Assembly (NCBI GenBank): GCA_030512335.1
Contig: JAULSU010000001.1
Coordinates: 3,472,001-3,536,000, forward strand
DNA: 64,000 nt
Source of the DNA: Immersiella caudata
Taxonomy: Eukaryota; Ascomycota; Sordariomycetes; Sordariales; Lasiosphaeriaceae
Direction of reading: 5' to 3'
How positions within the stretch are numbered: the stretch's first letter is position 1; each line of letters starts with the position of its first letter. The position numbers and the translations under genes were made by a program. The notes beneath the pieces were generated by a model that ran no database searches, had not been told where the DNA came from, and was given only the letters and a program-made list of their open reading frames with translations. Below, one piece after another: positions 1 through 9,864 of this stretch.

Positions 1-804
1 GCGCATCTCCATCGCGACCCAACTCTCAGAATGGGGCGAGCAAACCAACGACGAGGCCATCTCCGACGTAAGCGACAAGGTCGGCGTAATCCTCTCCGAG
101 ATGGGCGAGCAGGAGGATACCTACGCGCACGCGTTGGATGACAGTCGGGGGACGCTCAAGACAATTCGGAACACGGAGAAGAGTGTGCAGCCTTCGAGGG
201 ATGGCAGGAATAAAATCGCGGACGAGATTGCCAAGTTGAAGGCCAAGGAGCCGGAGAGCACGAAGCTGGTGGTGTTGGAGCAGGAGTTGGTGAGGGCGGA
301 GGCAGAGAATTTGGTGGCGGAGGCGCAATTGACGAATATTGTGAGTGTTTTTTCATAGGATAGGGAGGCTGGGGAAAAAAAGGGGCTAACTTGGTGATGC
401 AGACGAGGCAGAAGCTGAAGGAGGCGTATCAGGCGGAGTTTATTGCGACGGTGGAGAGGGCAGAAAAGCAGATTATCCTTGCGAGGCATGGACTGAGACT
501 GTTGCAGCTTTTGGATGATACGCCCGTGGTGCCGGGTAATACCCGACCACGATATGAGAACGCGTCGCAGGCAAGGCAGATCCTGAACGATGCCGAGGAT
601 GACTTGAAGGAGTGGCGACTCCCTGATGGCCTGTTGCCGACGGAGGGAAGTGAGGATGGTAACTTCACCACCGCTGGAGCGTCGACGCCTCGGCAGACGC
701 AACGACAGGGAAGTCCGAAGTCGCCAGATAGGGGAAGCGTGGTTAGTGGCGCACAGAATGGGGGAGGCGGTGTTGCCCAGGGGAAAACCACCGAAGCAGC
801 TTGA
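1..804 (+). CDS. Eisosome core protein Pil1/Lsp1 family (5' end cut by window)
   Basis: The gene is partial: the N-terminus lies before base 1 and reading is in frame from base 2. Exons are <1..340 and 403..804; the intron 341..402 has a GTGAGT donor, a GCTAAC branch and a CAG acceptor. The protein reads RISIATQLSEWGEQTNDEA, then a charged helical region, then EAYQAEFIATVERAEKQI and LARHGLRLLQLLDDTPVVPG, which are conserved BAR-domain blocks of Pil1/Lsp1. The last ~65 residues are a disordered Ser/Thr/Gly-rich tail with several SP sites. In the family these proteins form the cytosolic coat under plasma-membrane furrows (eisosomes) by binding PI(4,5)P2, and are phosphorylated by Pkh kinases. 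Whether this is the Pil1 or Lsp1 paralogue cannot be decided without the N-terminus. Confidence 0.9.
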
Positions 805-1055
805 CGTCTGTGTTTTGTTACGCGGTCACGTATTATTGTACTACAAAGTTGCTATACCATTCATACGACAGCCTGGGTTTTGTGTTGCAGGTTTTGCACT
901 TTAGGAAACAAAGTAATTCAATTTCATCGACGCCCAAGAGATGACAAAACCCATACAATCATCAGCTATCCCATCATGGTATTTATCCCACCGGGTCCCT
1001 CTTCATTAGCCATCCCGCATTCTAGACATTTCATTGAATCCAAATGATGACGCAA

Positions 1056-4000
1056 TTAAACCGTTGCCGTAACTCTTCTCACGCTCTTTCTCGCACCCTC
1101 ACCCGTTACCATGATGGCGCCCTCCATCTCCAATGTGCGCATCACCTCGGCGAACTCCGAGGCCTCAACACTGACGCTCGCACCCTCGGCCAATTTCCGC
1201 GCCACCTCAGAGAAGCGCACAGTCTGCCCACCGGAGGTAAGGTCATCTAACAGGTGGACAACCGCATCCTTCATATCTGCCTTGCGCTTGCGCTCCGCGG
1301 CACTCGTACCCTCCGTCAGCAAGCTCATGTCGATGCGGCCTTGGGCATCAGTAGCCGCCGTCTTGAGCGCGGATTTGATCAGTCGATAAGCCTCCTTGAC
1401 ATCGTCGCGGGTGACGACCTCGGACAGGCGCATCTTGGCGTGCGCCTCAGAGAGACGGATCATGCTCTCGAGCTGACGGGTTGTGGCGGTGATACGCTTC
1501 TCGGCGGCACGCACGTCCTGGCCAAGCTTACGCATCTCGACGTAGGCATCAACGAGCTCGCGGCCAGCTTCGGGGCTGATGGTGGGGTGGATTTTGGCGC
1601 GGGCGTAGGAGATGTACGAGGTGAGGAACTCAACGGGCTGTGGGCTTGTAAGTAGAGGATCCAGGTAGAGGCGGATTGAGAGAACACTTACGAGAATCTC
1701 GTTGAAGGATTGGGCGGATTGGGGTTTGTCCTCGAGATACATGGAGAGCAGATGTCGTGCCAGGCGTTGATCAGTCTTTTCGTCGACACGGTCGAGGATG
1801 AGGTAGACCAAGTCGAAACGGGAGAGGAGGGTGGGTGGAAGGTCGATGTTCTGGGGGACCGACAGGTCTGGATTGTATCGACTGCCGATGGGGTTGGCCG
1901 ACGCCAGGATGCTTGTTCGGGCGTTGAGGGTGGTAATAATGCCTGCCTTGGCGACCGAGACGGTCTGTTGCTCCATGACTTCGTGAAGAACGGAGCGGGT
2001 GGACTCATTCATCTTGTCAAACTCGTCGATGCAGCAGACACCGCCGTCAGACAAGACAAGAGCACCAGATTCGAGGACGAGCTGGCGCGATTCGGGGTCA
2101 CGCGTCACGTAAGCGGTGAGACCAACGGCCGAAGAGCCCTTACCACTGGTGTAGACACCTCGGGGAGCGATTCTGTGGACGTACGAGAGAATCTGCGACT
2201 TGGCTGTAGACGGATCACCGCAGAGAAGGACGTTGATGTCACCACGATACCGGGGACTTCCACCCTTCTCGAAGTTCTTGTTTGTGCCGCCAAACAGCTG
2301 GAGCAAGATTCCCTTCTTGACATCGTCCATCTCGTACAGAGACGGGGCGAGAGAGCGGGACAGAAGGTCGTAGATGTCGGGACGAGCTGCCGTCGACCTG
2401 ATCTTCTCCTCTTCCTCGGGCGAGATCTTCTTGATCTCGTCCAAGCTCTGACCAGTAACGTGAGCCTCTTCTTCCTGTGCAAGGTCGAGAGTGGACGGGT
2501 CAGCACCCATTCTCTTCCTATCAACCTTTTGGACATGAACCACGTCGACATAGGTCCTGTGCACACTCTTGACGGTCCTCATACGCGGGTTGACACGCAC
2601 GGGCGTGACCTTGAAGATACCGGTGAGCTCGACCCTGTCACCGGCCTTGCAGAAGTCAACAAGCTCGTTATAGACACAGACGGAGACGGAGTGCGGCGTC
2701 TGACCAGCGGGCACAGCATCAGGCGTCTCTTGCAGTTTGATGATCTGCTTGTCTTCGAACGAGCAGCGGTTGTGAACAATCTGCATCGAGTTCTTGGACC
2801 CGCAGCGGTTGCGCGGGCACTCTGTGGGCTCACGAATCTTGCCTCGGTCCAGCTGGACTGTGACAGAATGGCCGCAAACATGGCACTTGAAGAAGGCATC
2901 CTTCATGTCGGGAATAACAGGGGTAGTACGAATGACCAGACCCTTGATGCACACAAGCTTGTCCATGTCGGAGGGGTTCAGATCACGCAGGTTCGTTGTC
3001 TTGTCGATTCCCCACGGTCGAACGACGAAGTCCATCTGGGTGACCTGATCCTCGAGGGTCGGCTGCTGCTGTGCCTGCGAGGGTCGAGGGGTGGACGGCT
3101 CATCGCCCCGTTCCGAGCTGGGGTACCCGGGCTCCGAGCTCTGCGAGGCTTGGTGGGAGTTCGCGGTGCTTTGTGATTCCCTCTGACTGGCCATCTCCGA
3201 CCGCGCCAGCTCGATCATGCAGTCATGGACGCATTGATCCATAACGGGCACGATTTCACTGGGGTAGGCTTGGGCCTGATGCCACAGCTTCAGGGTGCGT
3301 GGGTAGGCCTTGAGATCGCGGAGATCCAGGTACAGCTTGTTGGTACCAAGCAGCAACATGTTCTCCAGCGCTTCCCAGTAAGGCTTGGACTCAGCCTCTG
3401 GGTTTCCGTTGGTTTCCGCTTCCGTGGCACCATCAGCCCACATGCGGTACTTCTTGGTGAAGTTCCGGAGGAAGTCCTTGAAAGAGACGAACGAGTCGTC
3501 GATGGATATTGTGGTACCCCAGATGAGACCCTGGCTCGAGCCGCCGAGGACGTCAGCCTCAGAGGTTCCGGGATTGTTGTTCGCAAAAGAGGCGGCATCT
3601 GACCCATCCTGGACAACTCGACCCGCGTCGTTGAGCACGATTCGGCGGGGAATCTGTCTTGGGGTTCTAAGAACGTCGGGGTTGATGTCGCCTCGCCGGG
3701 ACCTGACACCACCAGATCGCTGGGAGTTCACGAATAGAGCGCTGCTTTCACTCCTCAAGTCGGAGTGCTGGGTGAGGTTGCGCCCCGGGCTGGAGCTGGG
3801 ATCGTAGCGGATAGGAGACGACTCTGCGCGTTGTCAATATCTACCACTGGCAGCGAAAGGAAAGGCGGTGTAGCCTACCTCCAATTAAGTGACCACTGGC
3901 GCGAGGTGTTCTTTCGCCGTCTGTTTGTGTGCCAGATTGCTGGCGCAACGGAGAGCTCGGCGCATTACCGTTCGCAGTGCTTTGCGTGTTGCTCATCTGG

Positions 4001-4230
4001 CGCAAAGGGGAGGATGGGTTTGGCAGGCCATTGCCAGGCGAGGACGACTGATAGAATAACGGGCTCGAGGCCAACTGCGATGCGCGCGTCTGACGCTGTC
4101 GAGGAGTAGCGACAGGTTCATCTCCCTCGTTGGAGGGACCAGCCGGAGCGGGGCTGCTTCGGGGTTGCGAGCTGCGAGTCGAGCGCGGCGTCGCTGAGCT
4201 GCGCGTGGATCTGCGAGACGGCGTAGACAT
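1056..4230 (-). CDS. MCM4: DNA replication licensing factor MCM4
   Basis: MCM4 is a subunit of the MCM2-7 replicative helicase. Exons on the minus strand are 4230..3879, 3823..1692 and 1637..1056, giving 1021 aa, the usual family length. The first ~140 residues are Ser/Thr/Pro-rich with about ten SP/TP sites, as in the Mcm4 N-terminal domain that CDK and DDK phosphorylate. A zinc-binding block (CHVC...CPRNRC) lies at about residues 431-458. Walker A GDPSTAKSQ is near 655, Walker B CCIDEFDKM near 717, and the arginine-finger motif SRFD near 786. Intron 1 (3824..3878) restores phase exactly (GGA G|AG TCG). Intron 2 (1638..1691) is 54 nt without a stop, so the frame stays open across it; the family expects FNEIL-PVEFLTSYI with those 18 codons removed. 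The gene is head-to-head with coatomer zeta. Confidence 0.96.
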
Positions 4231-4647
4231 CTTTGCTGCGTCTTGCTCTATCTGGCGAAGGAAGGGGCAGAGCGCAAAGTTGGGAGGGTTAGGGGGTCCG
4301 GAGGGGGTTGTTTGCGACGAAAGTCAGGAGTGGGACACTTGAAGTCAGGGACAGCAAGTGGGTGAAATTAAGAAAAGACGCGACTTTGGCGCGTCAAAAC
4401 CACTTTACGCGAAATGCGTGTTGAGGTGTGGTACCCATTAAGATCCCTGCAAGGTACGTACCTCATCACAAGTGGGGCTGATTCTCAAGCCACATCACAG
4501 CTGTCCTTCACCCCACAACTCCAAACGTATCGATATGCGCTGTGGCCAGCACCTCGACTCTCGACCATTACCACGAATAATTGCTGCGCCCAGGGACTTA
4601 CCGAATTACAAGAGTGCTGAGGTCAAGCTTCCAGAGCAGTCGCCAAA
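4231..4647. promoter_or_regulatory. Divergent MCM4 / coatomer zeta promoter with E2F/MBF-like boxes
   Basis: This 417-bp interval separates two start codons that point away from each other. Within 40 bp it holds GACGCG (4377-4382), TTTGGCGC (4385-4392, a perfect TTTSGCGC E2F consensus, followed by GTC) and ACGCGAAA (4407-4414, like an MCB/SCB element). GACGCG and GCGTC form a small inverted pair around the E2F-like box. The cluster is about 150-185 bp upstream of the MCM4 ATG, a usual position for G1/S control of MCM genes by MBF/SBF. Binding is inferred from sequence only. Confidence 0.5.
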
Positions 4648-5431
4648 ATGTCTCCAGGAATGTCGCTGTATAGCGTCAACGCTATAAGTACAACACCGCC
4701 GCCGATGGTTCCCGTGCGATCTCCGAACTGACCCCTCCCCTCCCAGTAATCCTCTCCAGCGATGACGGGTCGCGGATATTCTCCAAGTACTACACACCAC
4801 CGCACCATGGCGGGACCCAGGCAGCTGGCGGTGGTATGCGGTCCAATGCCGGTAAATAACCACAGAAGAGTGTTGACTTGTACTAGCGCTTTCGACCACA
4901 TCCCAGAACCCCTATCCCGACAAGACCGCCCAGACACGTTTTGAGAAGGGGCTTCTGGCCAAGACGGCGAAGCAGAACGGTGACATTCTGCTTTACGACA
5001 ACCGCATTGTGCTCTACAAGATGGAGTCCGACGTAGCAATCTACGTGGTGGGCAGCACTGAAGAGAATGAAGTCCTGCTGTACAACGTGCTCCTGGCACT
5101 TCGGGATAGCTTGCACCTCCTTTTCAAGTGCGTACCAACCTTCTCCGCGTCGCATAGGACAGCCCCCGTATTGACCAAGCACAGGCAATCCGTCGACAAG
5201 CGAACAATAGTCGAGAACTACGATCTGGTGGCTCTCCTGATCGACGAGCTTGTAGACGACGGCATCATCCTCGAAACCGACCCAACCATCGTAGTGCAAA
5301 GATGCAGCAAGGCACCCACACAGGACGTTGTCAACCTCAGGGGTATTGACCCCTTCAGCGAACAGGGCGTCAACAACCTCGCCCAACTGGGCAAGGCTAA
5401 GATCACGGATTGGCTGCGGACCGGCTTGTAG
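4648..5431 (+). CDS. RET3: Coatomer subunit zeta (zeta-COP, Ret3)
   Basis: This is the small longin-fold subunit of the COPI F-subcomplex, which acts in retrograde Golgi-to-ER vesicle transport. Exons are 4648..4687, 4747..4833, 4887..5127 and 5185..5431, giving 204 aa, the normal length. Hallmarks are an N-terminal beta strand ending in LSSDDGSRIFSKYY, then KQNGDILLYDNRIVLYKMES, ENEVLLYNVLLALRDSL, and QSVDKRTIVENYDLVALLID with DDGIILETDP. The donor of intron 2 is taken as GTATGC at 4834 (53-nt intron). A later GTAAAT at 4852 is also in phase but would leave an intron of only 35 nt. The C-terminal ~30 residues are less conserved. The gene shares its upstream region with MCM4. Confidence 0.94.
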
Positions 5432-5597
5432 AGGAGAGGCACGACAGGACATGGGATCCGGGAGTTTTGTTTCTTTGTTTCTGGAGCTAGGTAAACCCAG
5501 GCATCAGGGGGTAGCGAGACAAAAACTATGGTCTATACCTTTTATTTCTTGCCTCTCGGGAGAGCCCACCATCTAAATGAGCCCGTTGAACGTGCCT

Positions 5598-6998
5598 CTA
5601 TGCTCTAATTTCCGACGCCGCCTTCCGTAGTCTATTCATGACCGCCTCAGCCATATCATGCCGATCATCCACGCCCTCCACAAAAATGACATCCGCCCCC
5701 AGCCTGTCCAGCTCCCGCAGCGCTGCAAACAGCCCATGAGCCACCCCTTTCACATCCTTACCCAAATTAACATCAAGAAACCTCGCGACCTTCCTTCCCC
5801 CCCGATCCACCAACTCGCCCTCCCCAACCTCAATCCCCTCATTCCCTCCTTCTTTACTCGCCACATCTTTCACCACAACACCAAACCCCTCTACACACTC
5901 TCTCCCCCACCCCCCCGTCCTAATCACCGCAACCGTCTTCTTTCCTACCAACCCCTCCATCTCCTCCTGCCCCACACCTTCCCTCTCTCCCCCCTTCTCA
6001 AACAAAACAACTCTCGCCCGCGGGCTGTAATGCTTATACTTCATCCCCGGCGCCCTCGGCGCCTCTCTCCCCTCCTGCGCCTTATCCTCATACCCCCTCT
6101 CCACCCTCTCCCACCCTTCACACTCCCTAATCTCCTCCAAACTCACACCCCCCGGCCTCAACACCGCCGGCGGATCGCAAAGCCCATCCACCACCGTGCT
6201 CTCCACTCCCACGGCGCAGGCGCCCCCGTCGATGACTAGCTCGATTCTCCCCTGGAGATCATCGTAGACGTGTGACGCCGTAGTGGGAGAAGGACGGGTC
6301 GACGCGTTCGCAGATGGTGCCGCGAGAGGGGAGCCGACCAGGGAGATGAGAGTTCGTGCTAGCGCAGAGGCAGGCATGCGCACGCCGAAGGTGGATAGGG
6401 AGGCGGTGACTTCGGGCGCGAGGGGGGAAGGGGAGGGGAGGGGGAGGAGGATGGTAAGGGGGCCGGGCCAGAAGCGGGCGATGAGGGGATGGTAGATTGC
6501 GGGGATGGGATCGTTGCCGGGTGATGATGGGGAGAGGAGACGGCGGAGCATGGATAGGTCGGGGATGTGGACGATGAGCGGGTTGTCGGAGGGGCGGCCC
6601 TTGGCGGTGTAGATGCCGCGGACGGCAGAAGAGCGGGTGGCGTCAGCGCCGAGGCCGTAGACGGTTTCGGTGGGAAAGGCGACGGGGATGGAGGTGGTGC
6701 GGAGGTGGTTGGCAGCGGTGCGCAAGGGGTCGAGGACGGGGGATGGCGAGGTCGTGGGGACGACCCATGAAGTGAGGTCGTTGTCGTCGGGAGTCGCCCA
6801 GCGACCGAGAAAGGAGGAGTCGGCATCGTCACCCGTGAGGGGGACTTTGAGTATTTGGGTCTTCATGGTTGTGGCATGTCCTGGAGTGGGGTGTGATGCG
6901 GATGCGGTGGTGTAAGTCGCGGCGCGCAGTGAGTGTTGAAGGTGTTTGATCGCAGCAGGCCAGCGCGCAGGAAACAGCGTTTTGAGAGAGGTCGCCAA
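5598..6998 (-). CDS. SUA5: Threonylcarbamoyl-AMP synthase Sua5 (YrdC domain)
   Basis: Sua5 makes threonylcarbamoyl-AMP from threonine, bicarbonate and ATP, the first step of the t6A37 modification of ANN-decoding tRNAs. It is a single exon of 466 aa. The YrdC domain (about residues 85-300) contains PTETVYGLGADA and the KGRPSDNPLIVHI signature; RPGGVSLEEI follows. A linker with PGMKYKHYSPRA leads to the C-terminal Sua5 domain, which ends with the conserved GADVIFVEGVDD block. The first 44 residues have no acidic residue and are rich in Arg, Lys, Ala and Ser, so they look like a mitochondrial presequence. A second in-frame Met at 45 (MKTQILKVP) lies exactly where cytosolic Sua5 proteins start. 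Base composition is strongly pyrimidine-biased across the C-terminal half. Confidence 0.95.
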   Translation of the reverse strand: MATSLKTLFPARWPAAIKHLQHSLRAATYTTASASHPTPGHATTMKTQILKVPLTGDDADSSFLGRWATPDDNDLTSWVVPTTSPSPVLDPLRTAANHLRTTSIPVAFPTETVYGLGADATRSSAVRGIYTAKGRPSDNPLIVHIPDLSMLRRLLSPSSPGNDPIPAIYHPLIARFWPGPLTILLPLPSPSPLAPEVTASLSTFGVRMPASALARTLISLVGSPLAAPSANASTRPSPTTASHVYDDLQGRIELVIDGGACAVGVESTVVDGLCDPPAVLRPGGVSLEEIRECEGWERVERGYEDKAQEGREAPRAPGMKYKHYSPRARVVLFEKGGEREGVGQEEMEGLVGKKTVAVIRTGGWGRECVEGFGVVVKDVASKEGGNEGIEVGEGELVDRGGRKVARFLDVNLGKDVKGVAHGLFAALRELDRLGADVIFVEGVDDRHDMAEAVMNRLRKAASEIRA

Positions 6999-7449
6999 CT
7001 TGACTCCAGGAGATTGTGAGGTTCTTGGCTTTATATCATTCCGTTTCTTGATTCTGTTGCCGTGTTTTCTTCGTTTTCTTTTTGAGCACGACCGTTGCCC
7101 GTTTGTGAGTTTTTAAGGTGAGGAAGCTCGGTTGACTCATTGAAGAATTTTACGCAACTCAACTCTCCTGCCCAAAGTTCGCCGCCCAACATCACTCAAA
7201 GCCCAGAAACGCTTCTCTCACTGGAACCATACATAAAAAAATATAGCTCATATTTATCGGGCCTGCCAATTACATACACGGTTTCCAGAGGTCGAATTTC
7301 TGACAAACACTATACTTCGTTGCCCGCCATCTTATAACCAACGCCTTCAAATGATAGCCAATGCCCGCTCGCGATACACACCGATTACAGGAGTCTACAA
7401 AAATAACTTAGAAATACCCTAGTCCAGGAAATCCGAACCAGTCGGCATT
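6999..7449. other. Intergenic: SUA5 5' flank and kinase 3' flank
   Basis: This stretch holds the promoter side of SUA5 and the 3' side of the Ste20-like kinase. It is AT-richer than its neighbours. I see no ORF or RNA gene worth reporting. Confidence 0.6.
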
Positions 7450-9864
7450 TTATTCCCTTGCCCCTCTCCTGCCTGTCCTCGCTGGAAGAGCGGATACACG
7501 GGCATCCGCAAAGTTCAGATGTTCCAAAAAGCTTGCCATAAGCCTCATGACATCTTCTCGTACTTCTTCTCGGGTCGCTAACCCCTGCATCACTTTCGCC
7601 GATGGAGGCCCGGGCAATGGCGGCATAACCCCTGCGGTTCTCGGCTTTTGGCTCTGCTGTTGCTGCCGTTGCTGGTACATACTCGGCCGACTGGTCTGGC
7701 GTGGAGCACCACTCATAGTCAGATACTCCGGGTCGTAGTCGGTATTCGAGTAGCGGTCATCATCATAGCTATCTGTCCGCCCGTGGCTCACCAGCGTGTT
7801 GCTGCCGCTGTGAGCAAAGTCCGACATCACCCCTGGCAGCGGCTGTTGTGGCACAGGCTCGTCTGGCATCTGTGCAAGCCGAGCGAAATCGCTATCGTCA
7901 GAGATATAGATAGATGGCTCGCGACCTGTCGACTGGAAGGGCTGGTAGAAGGACGCGTGTCGCTCGAGGTCAAATGGGTTAGCTCCTCCAATGTCAGAGC
8001 CTGAGACGGAGACGGCGTCCGAGTTTGCCGTTGACGGCCTGGTGAAGTCTGGCATCGGGAGACTTTCGTCGAGATCAATCAGGCTTCCAACCGAAGCGCG
8101 GTTGTCCTGGGTCTTGGGGGGCAGAAGGTCATAGGACTGCGACTGAAGGGCGAGTGGGTCGGTAGGGTGGTGAACTAGACCTGGCCGCGGGCCCGACCCA
8201 GGTGTAGTGTTGGATCGTTCTTCGTTGAATGGAAATCTGGACATCTCAGGATTTGCTGAAGCGGGAGGGGCCATAGACGGGAACTTCCAGTCCTGGGTCG
8301 CCCTGCGGTTGGCGTCGGCCGGATCGCTCGAGGGCGGTTTGTTGAAATCAGTCGAGTCATCGTGCTCGCTGTCCGCATTCCGAAGCCCAGCCTTGATCGT
8401 CTCCATATCAACAAACTGTGAAAGGTCGCCGCCGTCGTGCAGAGAGGCATCCAAGTCGATGAGTGATTCGCGAAGCGTAGAATGGAGCGAGTCATCGCGC
8501 AGGGGAAGATCTGAAGTAGGGGGAGGTGCTGGCTTGCCGTAGTAGGCGCGTGAGTTCTCATCATAATTGGATATTGTGTTCGGATCGAATAGTTTCTCGA
8601 TGGGAGCCTTGAAAGCAGGGAGCTGAGGTGGCAGTCGACGACGCGGCTTCTGTTTCGTGGGCCTTGGCAGCTGCTCCGTGAAGTCAAAGTCAACATTCGA
8701 TCCGTAGACATCGTAAACGGCCTGCGCATCGGTATTCATAACCTGTCGGTCGAAATCGACAGTGGTGCTGAAATTCCATTCGTCATTGGCCATGGCTGTC
8801 GACGAATAGTCCGAAGGACCTTGGGCGCCACCAGGTGCAAAGAGAGACTTTCGGATGCCGCCTTGCGCCTCCCAGACCTTGTACCCTTTCACCAGGTTTG
8901 CCAGCATCGAGGTCGGATATTCGGCTTCAGTATTGAAGATGTATGGGTGTCGCTGCACCTGCTCGATTGTTGGTCGTTTTGCAGGGTCCTCCACGAGACA
9001 AAACGCAACGAGGTCCTTTAGGTTGTATGAGTACTGATCACCCTCCAACCGTGGCACATGGCTCTTGATATAGTTGCCCAGCTGGGGAATGTTGAACCCC
9101 GACATGACATTAGGGGGCAACCCCGAGGCGATTTCATACACCAGCGAACCGAAAGCCCAGATATCGACTGGCGTGCTGTAGGAAGGCACCGGGTCGAAGA
9201 GCTCAGGGGCCATCCAGTGGGGTGTACCAATGAAGGTGGACCGCTTGTCGAGTTTCGTTTCGATAACGCCAGCGACACCGAAATCACAGAGCTGAACCGC
9301 GCCGGGCTCGGTAACCAGCACGTTGGCGCACTTGATGTCGCGGTGGATGATGCCCTCTTTGTGCACCCAGTAAATCGCCTCGCCCACTTCTCTCAATATC
9401 GGAATGATCCACTTTTCTTGCAGCCCTCCTGGAGCTGTTGGCTTCATGAGCGTCGCAACGCTTCCTCCAGCACAGTATTCCGTGACCATCCACATGGTCT
9501 GCCCCACTGGAAGAACATCGAGAATGAGGTTGATGTTCCTCGCTCCACTGTCGCTCAGCAACTTTAGTGCGTTGATCTCCTTGAGGAACTCGCTGTATGT
9601 GTCGGCCAGTTTGGGGTTGAGTGTGTCACTTTCCTCAATGTCGATGATCTTGACGGCAACGACGGATTTGGAGTTCAAGTCTGTGGCCTTGTAGACGCGG
9701 CCAAAACTCCCTTTGCCAATCAACTCTTGCAACAGGTAGGGGGGTGTTTCCTTCCCAGCTTTGACACACGCGTCTTCGACTGTCACTTGCATTTTCTTGG
9801 CGTCCTCCATCGCCTTCTGCTTCATGACCGATAAGGCCGAGTTTCGGACCTGTAGCCGTTCCAT
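7450..9864 (-). CDS. GCK-type Ste20-like serine/threonine kinase
   Basis: This is an intronless gene of 804 aa. The N-terminal kinase domain spans about residues 43-310: glycine loop GKGSFG (50-55), VAVK with ATP-anchoring Lys72, catalytic loop HRDIKCANV (Asp176), DFG 194-196, and GTPHWMAPE typical of Ste20/germinal-centre kinases. Catalysis should therefore be intact. A short coiled, Lys/Glu-rich segment precedes the domain. The remaining ~490 residues are mostly low-complexity and Ser/Pro/Asp-rich, with repeated SLIDLD(A/E)SL motifs at about 480 and 615 that may be docking sites, and a C-terminal helix (EEVREDVMRLMASFLEHLNFADARV). Fungal members act in septation, polarity or the RAM/SIN networks. 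I cannot say whether this is the MST-1, SID-1, POD-6 or another orthologue. No CNH, PBD or PH domain is visible. Confidence 0.88.
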   Translation of the reverse strand: MERLQVRNSALSVMKQKAMEDAKKMQVTVEDACVKAGKETPPYLLQELIGKGSFGRVYKATDLNSKSVVAVKIIDIEESDTLNPKLADTYSEFLKEINALKLLSDSGARNINLILDVLPVGQTMWMVTEYCAGGSVATLMKPTAPGGLQEKWIIPILREVGEAIYWVHKEGIIHRDIKCANVLVTEPGAVQLCDFGVAGVIETKLDKRSTFIGTPHWMAPELFDPVPSYSTPVDIWAFGSLVYEIASGLPPNVMSGFNIPQLGNYIKSHVPRLEGDQYSYNLKDLVAFCLVEDPAKRPTIEQVQRHPYIFNTEAEYPTSMLANLVKGYKVWEAQGGIRKSLFAPGGAQGPSDYSSTAMANDEWNFSTTVDFDRQVMNTDAQAVYDVYGSNVDFDFTEQLPRPTKQKPRRRLPPQLPAFKAPIEKLFDPNTISNYDENSRAYYGKPAPPPTSDLPLRDDSLHSTLRESLIDLDASLHDGGDLSQFVDMETIKAGLRNADSEHDDSTDFNKPPSSDPADANRRATQDWKFPSMAPPASANPEMSRFPFNEERSNTTPGSGPRPGLVHHPTDPLALQSQSYDLLPPKTQDNRASVGSLIDLDESLPMPDFTRPSTANSDAVSVSGSDIGGANPFDLERHASFYQPFQSTGREPSIYISDDSDFARLAQMPDEPVPQQPLPGVMSDFAHSGSNTLVSHGRTDSYDDDRYSNTDYDPEYLTMSGAPRQTSRPSMYQQRQQQQSQKPRTAGVMPPLPGPPSAKVMQGLATREEVREDVMRLMASFLEHLNFADARVSALPARTGRRGARE

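Noticed and set aside
1710..3176. 488-codon open frame on the + strand across MCM4
   Set aside because: It is antisense to well-conserved MCM4 coding sequence and its protein shows no family resemblance; it mirrors codon bias of the real gene.
1056..3758. MCM4 as a single exon starting at 3758
   Set aside because: The codon at 3758 is TTG, and the conserved Mcm4 N-terminal Ser/Pro region is recovered by an in-phase splice to an exon ending at 4230. The 18 extra residues at 1638-1691 are an intron.
5658..6239. 193-codon + strand frame, Pro/Leu/His-rich
   Set aside because: It is the antisense shadow of the SUA5 C-terminal half, whose strand bias makes long open frames.
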